From NCBI RefSeq assembly GCF_036417845.1, contig NC_089980.1, positions 42,716,501 through 42,780,500 of the forward strand: 64,000 bases of DNA, written 5' to 3'. This document shows, piece after piece, positions 35,363-45,454 of this stretch. How positions within the stretch are numbered: position 1 is the first letter of the stretch; the number at the start of each line of letters is the position of its first letter. The notes beneath the pieces are model-generated. The model saw only the letters and a list, made by a program, of their open reading frames with translations, was not told the origin of the DNA and did no database searches. The stretch comes from Apteryx mantelli. Lineage: Eukaryota > Chordata > Aves > Apterygiformes > Apterygidae. A program made the translations under genes and the position numbers.

Positions 35363-36520
35363 GTAATAAAAAGGGTGGACATGGATGAATTTTACATGTC
35401 TGTCTGCATCCTGACCCCACTGGGACGAACTCTGTTGAAATTAGTTACTCCAGTATAAACCTAAGTATAGAGAGCATGGATACCTATTCCACTATAAATC
35501 TGGTACAAAGAGAGAGCTGAACCAGATTACTAATAATGAGATAATTTTATTGTATTTTTTGATACAGACATGTTTCTCTTGGCAGCTTAGCTGAGATTCA
35601 CTAAACTCATTTCACATATGACATTGAACACTTGTTCAATAGTAACTATGGCCAAGCTGGTATGAAGGTGATCCGTGGGTGACAGGTGGAATATAAGTGA
35701 AATCTCTTTCTTGGTATTAAGCCTAAGAGCCATCCTCTCCTAACAGTGATTTGTTTCAACTACTGCCTCCGACTCCCAACAAGAAAGAGTCAAACTTTTA
35801 TGAAATTATGTCAAATATGAAATATTCAGTAGTTACAGTAGGGATAATATTAGTCACAACCCTGGGAGGTCTGTGAAAGAAAATGAACCCAGTGACAGTA
35901 TACTGTCTTCAGGGATCTGAGCTGAGACATAGCAATAGAGACATGTGAGGGGCTATCTTTCCATCAGCTTATTTAAATTAATGCTTTTAATACAGGACAT
36001 ATAGTGTGCTTACTCATTAAGAACACTAGGATCTGTTACTTCACGAGAGGTAGCTCTCCTCTCCTAGAAGCAGTAACTATGTCCTGAAAGGAGAGAACAA
36101 GCCCATACCATCCTGAATCCAGGTACCATGAAGTTTCATGATGATCTGGACGACAGAGACTAAATGGATGGCTGCAGTGCTGACTGTATTGCCTCTGTAC
36201 CAGCTGCGCCAAGTGCCCATTCTGTGAAAATATCAACCTGGGGGTTAAGACTCCCATATCCACATACTTAAAAATGGCTGCATTTACCAAATAACATTCT
36301 CCAGGTGATTTTGGACCTTGTGTACTCAGGTATATCACACTACAGAAATAATCATTACCTCACTGAGATGATTTTTTTCTTTGTCAGTGCCAGAAGCCTG
36401 GGCTTCACAGATTTGGTGCCAGCTGTTCTAGGCTTAACTTGAAATATTAGAACAAAAGAAAACCAAAAAAACAAAGGATACCCATAGATCATATAAGCCT
36501 GTTAAACACACACCTTTGCC

Positions 36521-36562
<42 letters not shown>

Positions 36563-36634
36563 GAATCTTTTGGTGTGTTGTCTGGCTGTCCAAAGCAGTC
36601 AAGATTAATATTCAGATTTTCCTGGATTTTTCAG
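35363..36634 (+). other. KCNK16: KCNK16 intron 4
   Basis: A 1.27-kb GT-AG intron. Its 3' end carries a (TG)n microsatellite that ends about 75 nt before the exon 5 acceptor. Confidence 0.85.
36522..36559. repeat. (TG)n microsatellite in KCNK16 intron 4
   Basis: About 19 uninterrupted TG dinucleotides on the sense strand, ending 75 nt upstream of the exon 5 acceptor AG at 36633-36634. Confidence 0.97.
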
Positions 36635-36858
36635 GCACAGATCCCAACAAACACTATATCCCAGTATACAGGAGCCTAACTGCAATTTGGATTGTTTTTG
36701 GTTTGGCCTGGCTGGCTCTGGTCTTCAATGTGGGAGCTGACATGATGGAAAAATTCCTTCAGCTAAAGTGGCACAAGCCTGACTTAGGCTTGGCAGAAGG
36801 AGCTGCCACCAAATTGGAAGAGGAACCTGATGGGCCTAGAATCCACACACCTAGCTGA
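36635..36858 (+). CDS. KCNK16: KCNK16 exon 5 (M4, C-terminus, stop)
   Basis: Acceptor GGATTTTTCAG; the exon completes Gly221 and encodes residues 222-294, with TGA at 36856-36858. TDPNKHYIPVYRSLTAIWIV and FGLAWLALVFNVGADMMEKF cover the post-filter loop and M4 (FGLAWLAL is a TALK signature). The C-tail (about 40 residues, ending PRIHTPS) is short and has diverged from mammals. That is normal, because this tail is poorly conserved. Confidence 0.92.
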
Positions 36859-37339
36859 GCAAGGTACACAGAAAGCAGTGTTGAAAGAGCAACATTTCCC
36901 ATCTCTACATCTCACACTAAGCAAGCCTGATGGACAAAGGACTAAACCACAGGTTGTGGACTATTTCCTGAGGAAATATTTCAGATGCTTGGAAATTTCC
37001 ATGCATTGTAAAGGCATCTGCCAATCCAAAGAAGTGCCACTCATGGTAAAAAAAACTGTCCCAGAATTCATTTAGCATTTCTCACTCAACAATGCCCTTG
37101 GGCAACTTCCCCTGAAGTAATTAATTACTACCCTTTTACTGTTGGAATTCAGTTCTGATGGTCAGCAGTCTTTAAAAAATCCATGGTGGCTGCCTCCCAG
37201 CTCAGATGAGAAGACCTGTCACCAAGAGTCTTAAGTTGAAAAAGCAAGTACAAAAGTCTTTCTTCACTTCCAAGCAGAAAACAAACAAAAATCCAGAGAA
37301 ATAACAACAGTAGTGGCAGGCACTTAATGACATCCATCC
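36859..37339 (+). other. KCNK16: KCNK16 3' flank / probable 3' UTR
   Basis: Non-coding sequence between the KCNK16 stop and the minus-strand CR1. I saw no canonical AATAAA in this interval, so the 3' end may lie within or beyond the CR1, or use a variant signal. A possible donor (CAAG|GTACAC, GT at 36864-36865) lies just after the stop. Confidence 0.5.
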
Positions 37340-39085
37340 AATGAATCACAATCACAGAATGGCTGAGGTTGGAAGGAACCTCTGGAGATCATCTAGTCCA
37401 ACCCCCCCTGCTCTAGCAGGGTCACATAGAGCATGTTGCCCTGGAATCTGTCCAGATGGCTTCTGGATATCTCCAAGGATGGAGACTCCACAACCTCTCT
37501 AGGCAACCTGTTCCAGTGCTCTGTCACCCTCACAGTGAAGAAGTTTTTCCTCATGTTCAGATGGAATTGTCTGTGTTTCAGTTTGTGCCCGTTGCCTCGC
37601 GTCCTGTCACTGGGCACCACTGAAAAGAGTCTGGTCCCATCCTCTCAACACCCTCCCTTCAGATACTTGTACACATTGATAAGATCTCCTCTCAGCCTTC
37701 TCTTCTCCAGGCCAAACAGGCCCAGACTCTCTCAGCCTTTCCTCATAAGAGAGATGTTCCAGTCCCCTAATCATCTTTGTAGCCCTTCGCTGCACTTGCT
37801 CCAGTAGTGCCACATCCCTCTTGTACTGGGGAGCCCAGAACTGGACGCAGTACTCCAGATGGGGCCTCACCAGGGCTGAGTAGAGGGGGAGAATCACCTC
37901 CCTCGACCTGCTGGCAACACTCTTCCTGATGCACCCCAGGACACCATTGGCCTTCTTGGCCACAAGGGCACATTGCTGCCTCATGCTTAACTTGGTGTCC
38001 ACCAGCACTCCCAGGTCCTTCTCCGCAGAGCTGCTTTCCAGCAGGTCAGCCCCCAACCTGTACTGCTGCATGGGGTTATTCCTCCCCAGGTGCAGGACCC
38101 TGCACTTGCCTTTGTTGAACTTCATGAGGTTCCTCTCCGCCCACCTCTCCAGCCTGTCCAGGTCTCTCTGAATGGCAGCACAGCCCTCTGGTGTATCAGC
38201 CACTCCTCCCAGTTTTGTATCATCAGCAAACTTGCTGGGGGTGCGCTCTGTCCCTTCATCCAGGTCATTGACAAAGAAGTTGAACAAGACTGGACCCAGT
38301 ACTGACCCCTGGGGGACACCGCTAGCTACAGGCCTCCAACTAGACTCTGTGCCACTGATCACAACTCTCTGAGCTCTGCCATTCAGCCAGTTCTCAATCC
38401 ACCTCACTGTCCACTCATCTAGCCCACACTTCCTGAGCTTGTCTATGAGGATGTTATGGGAGACAGTGTGGAAAGCCTTGCTGAAGTCAAGGTAGACAAC
38501 AGCCACTGCTCTCCCCTCATCTACCCAGCCAGTCATTCCATCATAGAAGGCTATCAGATTGGTTAGGCATGATTTCCCCTTGGTGAAGCCATGCTGACTA
38601 CTCCTGATCACCTTCTTTTCCTCCACATGCTTGGAGATGGCCTCCAGGATGAGCTGCTCCATCACCTTTCCAGGGATGCAGGTGAGGCTGACTGGCCTGT
38701 AGTTCCCTGGGTCCTCCTTCTTGCCCTTTTTGAAGACTGGGGTGACATTGGCTTTCTTCCAGTCCTCAGGCACCTCTCCTGTTCTCCATGTCCTTTCAAA
38801 GATGATGGAGAGTGACCTAGCAATGACATCTGCCAGCTCCCTCAGCACTCGAGGATGCATCCCATCAGGGCCCAAGGATGTGAAGTTTGCCTAAATGATC
38901 TTACCCAATCCTCCTCAACCAAGGGAAAGTCTTCCTTTCTCCAGACTTTCCCCCTGGTCTCCAGGGTCTGGAATTCCTGAGGGCTGGCCTGAGCAGTAAA
39001 GACTGAAGCAAAGAAGGCATTCAGTAACTCTGCCTTCTCTGCATCCTTCATCACCAGCGCCCCTGAAGCTTCATCTGATAATTGT
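37340..39085 (-). mobile_element. CR1 LINE, 5'-truncated long copy (copy 1)
   Basis: A 1.7-kb non-LTR retrotransposon on the minus strand. Its 3' end is at the left (CACAGAATGGCTGAGGTTGG) and its 5' truncation is near 39085. It encodes the reverse transcriptase and C-terminal part of ORF2; the endonuclease and ORF1 are missing. It aligns by eye almost base for base with the opposite-strand copy at 45455-47276. It is not autonomous. Confidence 0.95.
37393..39060 (-). pseudogene. broken CR1 ORF2 (reverse transcriptase) of copy 1
   Basis: An uninterrupted 422-codon frame at 37607-38875 carries the RT core: [54 protein letters not shown] and the catalytic FADD box. Frame breaks relative to copy 2 lie near 38880 (small deletion after the [11 protein letters not shown] motif) and near 37700, where the frame shifts inside the RLRE... 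segment. The C-terminal [15 protein letters not shown] and [20 protein letters not shown] blocks continue in another frame at 37393-37620. The 5' truncation and two frame breaks make it a dead copy. Confidence 0.9.
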
Positions 39086-42000
39086 CTGAAATTAACAGCC
39101 TTCAACCTACATATGAAATGATAACACTTATTTAGTCCCTTGACTAAACACTTAATACTCTTTAATTGTGCAGAAATTATGTGTCTATCCAGCACTGCCT
39201 GACCTGTTATAATTCCATTCAGAACAAACTGACAGCTGAGAGCAAGTTGTTATCTCAATTCATTTCACAACCACTTGAAAACAGCAGCACTTCAAACCAA
39301 ATCTTAATGCAAGCAGACTTCCTTATTTCCAACTAGTTCACAAATATGTTACACTCTGGTATTTGCTTTGGGCCAGTTAACTGAAGAACTGTCACGCACT
39401 ATACAGAACTGATGCGGTCCATTTACCTCTAAACAGGGCTGACAGACTCTCTGTTAGATCTGGTCTTTGGTCATGTGCATAGCAATACCAGTGAGAATAA
39501 GGAGTTTGATTTTATCACAGTCATTTCAAGTCAAAAGTAGCAGCAGTCATCTCCAAAGGGGCAGAAAAGCTAAAGAAGGACATACAAGCACCTTGTAACA
39601 TGCTTGTTACTAAAATATAAAACTGGAGTTACACTCTGTATTGAAGTAAACTATGGAAAGTTGATAAAACAATCATTATCAGTTCTGTCAGATAACCATC
39701 AGTAATACATTCCATGGATATGCTTGTAATTACTTACATACTGCTATTCATTCTGTATGTTTATAACTTGTATTAACCATTAATTAATCTTTTTAAAACT
39801 CATTTATAAGTGGAACTTTAATATAAGGTATGACTGAAATATGACTGGACATGAAGACTAGCCCCAAGCTAGCCTATGGCTGATGGAATACAGTAACATC
39901 AAATGTCAGCCCTTCAGCAACTAGTTTGATATTTCATTTTGGGGAAGTGTCCAAAAAACATGTGGAGACTTGTGGGGGGGTTACAAATCTCTTCCCACGT
40001 CTTCTGAGCTGGATTTCGACTTCTGAGGAGAGTCACAACAGATGCTTGTTCTTGTGTCTTCCTTGGTGCTTGTTTTGTTTGCCAATTGTTGACTGCTGCA
40101 TATTACAGCCTGGCTGCTCAAATCTGAATGCTGGCATGTAAGAATGCCAACTCACAGATTTGACTTATTTGAAAACTGTGACATGCTTATTCCATCTAAG
40201 ATTTTGCTCATGTCTTACCACTACCTACCTCACAGATTTTATCTCCTCAGTCTTTGCACTGATCTTCCTCTATGCCATCAGCTATTCCCATTAGTTTGCG
40301 CAAAAACTTTCTTTGTAGCCTCTTTGCCTGAGAGCAGCCAAGTCTGTCCTGTCTGGCTTTTTGTATCTTTGCAAATCTCATGAGAAACATTCTCTCTGTC
40401 TTCTCTTTCCTTCGGACATAATGCTTGTATATTCACTCGGTATCATCATTACAATCGCTGTATTCTGTAACTGTCTTGTGTCAACACTATAAAACATTTT
40501 ACGCCTGTTTGTGTGAAAGACAAAGTTCTAACGACTTTTATATCTAATCAGTTCTATTTACCTTTCCTTTTTTCCATGCCTTCCTTACTTTATCTAGTCA
40601 CAGCAAGCCATAAAACATGCAACAGTCTAAAGGTGATCGTATAACATATTTTACACTGTTTTGCATGCCATAAAAAGTGATAATAAGATTTATCACATAT
40701 ACCAAGGAAGCACCACTTACTGGCATAGTATTTGCTACAATCTTTCTTCCTTGATATCTGACAGCTGTGAGTTGGAACTGCTGTTACCTCAGTCTGGTAA
40801 ATTGTTCCTGTACCTGATACTGATTTTGCAAAGAAGCAGCACAGTGAGATTAGGTTCTGAATTTTTTTCTGCTACTGTTGCTTTTAGTAAGGCTAAGAGT
40901 AGCTGCAGCAACTCTCAAGCTGCCTGCCAGAAGATGCAGAAAGATACCTTAAGTCAAGCATATAGCCATGTCAGAAAAGAAAAAAGATACTGACGACCTC
41001 TCCTGTGTCACACAAGTGATAGAAATCTTCTGTTCACAACCTGCTGCAAGATGCTCAGCCAGGATGCATGGAAAACAGCGCTTCTGAAGACTGTGAATTT
41101 AGCTCTGCAGCCTGTGGCAGAAGTGCTGTCCCAGGCAGGGTTCACCTGTGGTGTGGAAAAGAAGCACCTTGTCTTTAACAGCCACCACTGCATCCCAGTG
41201 CAGGACAAGAAACAACACTGCTCCTCAACCAGCAGTCCTTCCAGTCTTAGCTTATCCTTTAGCCCTGCTCTGCAAGCCTTCCTCAGCCTTGGACCTATCA
41301 GAACCTTCCAGAAAACACCAATATATCATCTGCAAATATTTGAGCCAGTCACTCAATTTTTAGATCTGGGAATGCAAATAGGAGGCTGACACACATGTAT
41401 CCCCCTCAAACTTAAAACATTTTTGTGACTGCAAAGTGACATTTTGGAGAATTTTCAAGTAAAACAGCCAAACAGTTCATGAAAATACTAAACGGTTCTT
41501 CAAAGAGTTGCTGTGAATCTTAATCTCTTCTCCCCCAAATTCCTTCTAGCAAGCATGTGCTTGATGCCCTAGATTTGAAAACATTCTTGCTTGTAGTTAC
41601 AAACCCTATGCCTCACCTGTATTTTTTTACATAATTTATCTTTTTAATTACACATTAAATGCTCTATGTTTAGTCAGTAACATTTCAGCATGGTTATATT
41701 TAGAAGTGTGCTTTGTATAAACTATCTGATTTTAATGTGGTTATAATTTAAAAATGTCATTCAAATGTGTCTATTTCCACATCTTAAATGAAAGAAGAAA
41801 CTGAGAGTATGTATATGTTTTAGTATCTTTGTGTCCTTTCTTTCTCTGGTATGTTATTTATGGAAGGTGTCTTTTTCATTTTAAACATCATTCAATAATC
41901 AATACATTGGAAAGGCTGAGTTAAAGCTGAGCAATAAGCAGAATAACTTTGTTTTAGAAGTATGTGTTGAGATTGGTATCTTTAAACTGGAAAGTGGTCT

Positions 42001-42640
42001 GTCCTACAAAGTGTTACTAGTAAAACTTGTTTTGTGGAGGCATAACTTTGCATGTTCAGTTTTGAGTCTTGTTGGTAAAACCATGGGTTTATGCTAGTCA
42101 GGCTAAAGCACTTCCCAGAAAAACATCAATTAAGCACATTACAGAGCCGTTCCACTGGTACCATGCCTGTTTGAACACTGCCTTATTTGCAGTAGCACAA
42201 ATACTCTTCTGGCAATAAACTCACAGGACAGTGTGAGAAGACATTACCATCTGGCAGTGCATAAAGTCATCCTGCTCAGAAATGTGAGTGTTTTTATTCC
42301 TTTCTATCTCACATTCTGCAACAAAACAGGTAAATTACCCAATTTTTAATGTCCTAAGAGTGGCTTGTTTTTTTCTACCGGTGAGAGAGAACAGAGTGGG
42401 ACGTGCGGGGCAGACCCGCACAGCAAACCCTCACACAGCTCTCAGGAACGAGCTGTCTCAGGAAGGTGCTCCCATGTTTCCCAGGTGAACCACAACCACG
42501 ATGGGGAGACTCACGTGAACTCCTTCCTCTCCCATTCACCTCCACATCTGCGCCATTGACGGCAACTTCCCCAATTGCTTATACAGGAGAGCCGTTATCA
42601 AAGGCAGATGCTGGCTGCCGCCCAAGCAGGCTCAGCACCC
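39086..42640. other. KCNK16-KCNK17 intergenic region
   Basis: About 3.5 kb of AT-rich sequence with no recognised gene. GC content and CpG density begin to rise after about 42400. Open frames such as that at 41051-41389 show no domain, splice or conservation cue that I can see. Confidence 0.65.
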
Positions 42641-42870
42641 GAGCTGCGGGGGACTAGCTCTACGCAAGCCGGTGACCTGCCACCGCGGGGCGGGCGGGCT
42701 CGGTGGCAGAGGGGCCGGGCAGCGCCTCTCCGCCGCTCGGCCTCCCGCCGGCTCCCGGGAGGCCGCGGCCGAGGCGGGGCAGGGGCAGGGGCAGGGGCGG
42801 GGAGGCGGTGGCGGTGGCGGTGGCGGGGCCGCCCGGCGCCCGCCCCCGGCGCGGCCCCTTCTTCAGCGCC

Positions 42871-42927
42871 GCGGGCGGCGGCGGCGGCGGCGGCGCGGGA
42901 TGGCGGCGCGGCGGCGGCGGCGGCGCT
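42871..42927. repeat. GGC/CGG trinucleotide-rich repeat across the KCNK17 start
   Basis: GGC repeats in the 5' UTR (about 42874-42894) and CGG repeats in the first codons (about 42909-42926), separated by GCGCGGGATGGCGGCG. The coding part gives Arg4-Arg9. Confidence 0.9.
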
Positions 42928-43109
42928 GCTGGCGGACGCCGGCGCTGCTGCTGGCCTACCTGGGCTACGTGGGGCTGGGCGCCGGCGTGCTCTGGGCGCT
43001 GGAGGGCCCGGCCGAGCGGCGGGCGGCCCAGCGCCTGCTGCAGCAGCGCTGGGAGCTGCTGGCCAACCACACCTGCCTGCGGGGGCCGGCGCTGCAGCGG
43101 CTCGTCCAG
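42900..43109 (+). CDS. KCNK17: KCNK17 exon 1 (start, M1, cap)
   Basis: ATG at 42900 in context GGGATGG (G at -3, G at +4) encodes residues 1-70 and ends CGTCCAG|GTGAGC in phase 0. It starts MAAR with a six-Arg run, then M1 (PALLLAYLGYVGLGAGVLWA, then LEG), the cap helix QQRWELLANHTCLRGPALQR with the dimer-linking cysteine (Cys59) and sequon N56-H-T, ending RLVQ. LLLAYL.Y..LG.GV.W.LEG and WELL.N.TCL..PAL match TALK-2. TALK-2 is an alkaline-activated background K+ channel. The same frame is open upstream, but has no ATG. Codons are extremely GC-rich because the exon lies in the CpG island. Confidence 0.9.
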
Positions 43110-45454
43110 GTGAGCCGGGGCTCCCGGCCCCCGCGGGGGGAGGCAGCCTCGCCTTGTGCGTGACCGTACCAACAAAGCACCTTTTTTTTTTTCTTCGTTT
43201 ACTTATTTTTCCTGGCGCTAGCGGTGCCCGCACACGGCCCCGCGGCGCTGGGGCAGGTCGCCGTGAGCAAGCTCGTCCCCGGCTCCTTCGCGCCGCGGCT
43301 CCTCGCTGCCGCCTTTCTGGTTCTCGCCCCCCTTCTCCCGGCTTTGCCGTCCTCGCGTGGCTTTTCAGCGACGTGTCGTGACAGGAGGAACATCGTGGCA
43401 GCGTTTCCCACTATAGGACGGTTACCGGGGCAATTTTCCAAGGGTTAACTGCAGGTAGTTTTGCTTCGCTCTTGACCTTATTAAGGATGAATTATAGCCC
43501 GTGGCGTCTTACAGGTGATAAACTCCGGTATTGAATGGAAAGGCTTCCTCGGGGTACGTCTAATTGGTTTTGACATTAGTGTCAAACTCTTTTTTTCCCC
43601 AGTTTTCGCCTTGCCGTTTGAAAGGGAAATGGAAAAATCCTGATAACAGCTCAGAAATATCCTTAAAAATGTCTCTGAGGATATTTGCAGGATGGTTGTG
43701 AAATGCGAAGCTGGACCAAATACAATCTCAATAAAGTACAAGTGGCCATATCTTATGATATGAACCAGAAATGAGCAAAATGAAATGAAAGGGTTTTGCA
43801 GCCTTCTGCTCACTTAGTTTTTGTCTGGAAAAAAAAAAAAAAACTCACCAATATTGAAGTGATTTTAATATTTACCCACCCGTTCTAGTTCAATAGGTGC
43901 CAGTGGTTGAAAATATACTGCTTTTGGCTTCTCTCTACTTCAAATAGAGATTTTAAAAGAAAAAAAATGAATTTCTTACTTGTAAATGCAGTGTTTGGGG
44001 GCCAGAACCCTGATAGCTGACTGCTAGAGCTCAAAGTAAAGGAACTAAAGGGACTTGGAGAAATCTTACAATTTTTTTGCAGCAGATAAAAAAACAAAAT
44101 CCCAATCATCAAATAGATAATCTTATTAGGAGTTTCAGCATGGCCCTGGCAGACAGACCCACGCTGACGACCCTTCCAGCTCTCATCCCTTCCCTTGCTG
44201 GGTTGTAAGTTCTCTGGGTCAGTCAGCAGTACGGTGAAGACAATAGTACTTATTTGGGCCCTGGAAGACTACCATGGTACCTACCTCTTATTATTCATGT
44301 TGTGTGCTGTGTACAGTGGAGTGTAAAAAGTCTTCTTAAATAACTAATCCGCTGGAAGGGAGAAATAAAGCAGAGAAGACTAGTTTGGCATTTTGTAAAG
44401 GCAGCTCTAAACTGAGTTTCATTCAGCACTGGTTCATTGCACAGCGAGCTCGTGCCCTGAGGTTAGAAGGATTTTACTTGGTGAATGAGAGAAATGAGGC
44501 GATAGAAATGGAGAGAAGGACCTGTAAGATAAGATAGTCACAGTTAAGTAGCTACAAAGATTTTTCTGATGTCTTTCTGATGGTTTACTTTACTCCAGGG
44601 TGACCTCAATTAATTCTTAATACTGCCTGGTATTTAAGAGAAGAGGACAGCCACCTAAATCCCTTTAGACCACATAGATACTGGTATAATGTTTTGTGTC
44701 TACTTGTGTGAGTACTTGTGACCTGCACAAGCCCTAGATGAGGAAGCTAAACTAAGTTTTGTTTCGTTTTTATAGATTGTCTGTGCATGCCTTCATGCTT
44801 TGTGAAGCGATAGTCTGAGTCTGAATGACTTTGTGTGTTCTTTTTAATAACTTTCACATCAAGAAATTATTCTTAAACAGATAATCCAGAGGATTGCTTC
44901 TTTCCTACATTCTTTTCTAATATTTCCTTCGTGGCATTGCTTGAATATTGTATATGTGATCAAAAAAGGGATGTTTTCCTGTACAGTCAACTGCTTAGCA
45001 CACAGTTTTTCAGGTGATGTCATCTCTGACCCTCTTCAGATAACAAGTTTGTGTTCTAGATATACAGCTGATTATTTGCTAATTATGAAAAAGATATAAA
45101 GAGTATCTGAAAACATAAAACAGTAGGTGAATTTTAATTGCTTTGACGTTACTGGCAATTCTTCATTGTTTTCTTATATACATAGTTTTTTCATCCCAGA
45201 TAATTCTAAACTCTCTGTTTATTTTAAAGTGCTTAGGGGCCAATATAGAAGAAGATCCCAGTTTGCTAAGCAGTGTACAAACATCACTTTATAACCTGCT
45301 TATCGCATAGCTCCTAGTTACCAGACAAGACTGGAGCTCCACTGTTCCAGCCTTGCACAGATAGAGAGCATAGAAAGTTCCTGCTTTGAAGAGTTAGCAG
45401 CAGAATCATGGTGAGAAGACAGGCAGAAAAGAAAGGAAAAGGCAAAGAGAATAC

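Larger units (their letters stand above)
27634..36858 (+). other. KCNK16: KCNK16 gene span (start codon to stop, five exons)
   Basis: Complete coding region of TALK-1, a two-pore-domain background K+ channel of the plasma membrane. In mammals it is alkaline-activated and largely confined to pancreatic islets. Five exons (27634-27846, 31889-32003, 32546-32712, 35197-35362, 36635-36858) join in frame to 294 residues. Order: M1 about 14-35; extracellular cap about 36-90 with Cys60 and N-glycosylation sites N57-Y-T and N86-S-T; first filter TIGYGN at 108-113; M2 about 119-143; M3 about 168-190; second filter TIGFGD at 212-217; M4 about 233-252; short C-tail. Arg233 just after the second filter occupies the position of the alkaline-pH sensor described in TASK-2/TALK channels (inference). 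It lies 8.5 kb downstream of the KIF6 stop. Confidence 0.92.
42641..43400 (+). promoter_or_regulatory. KCNK17: CpG island / KCNK17 promoter region
   Basis: A roughly 750-nt island of very GC- and CpG-rich sequence in an otherwise AT-rich locus. It contains several Sp1-type GGGCGG/GGGGCGG boxes (42690-42697, 42775-42780, 42796-42803) and no TATA box. It surrounds the KCNK17 start codon. The transcription start site cannot be placed from sequence, but a dispersed CpG-island promoter upstream of 42900 is the natural reading. Confidence 0.8.

Noticed and set aside
38090-38815. Plus-strand frames across CR1 copy 1, and minus-strand frames across copy 2
   Set aside because: Antisense shadows of the CR1 reverse transcriptase frame; the same peptides appear opposite both copies.
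42575-43441. Several 70-270 codon frames on both strands of the CpG island
   Set aside because: Stop codons are rare in very GC-rich sequence. Only the frame starting at 42900 encodes a recognisable protein (KCNK17 M1 and cap).
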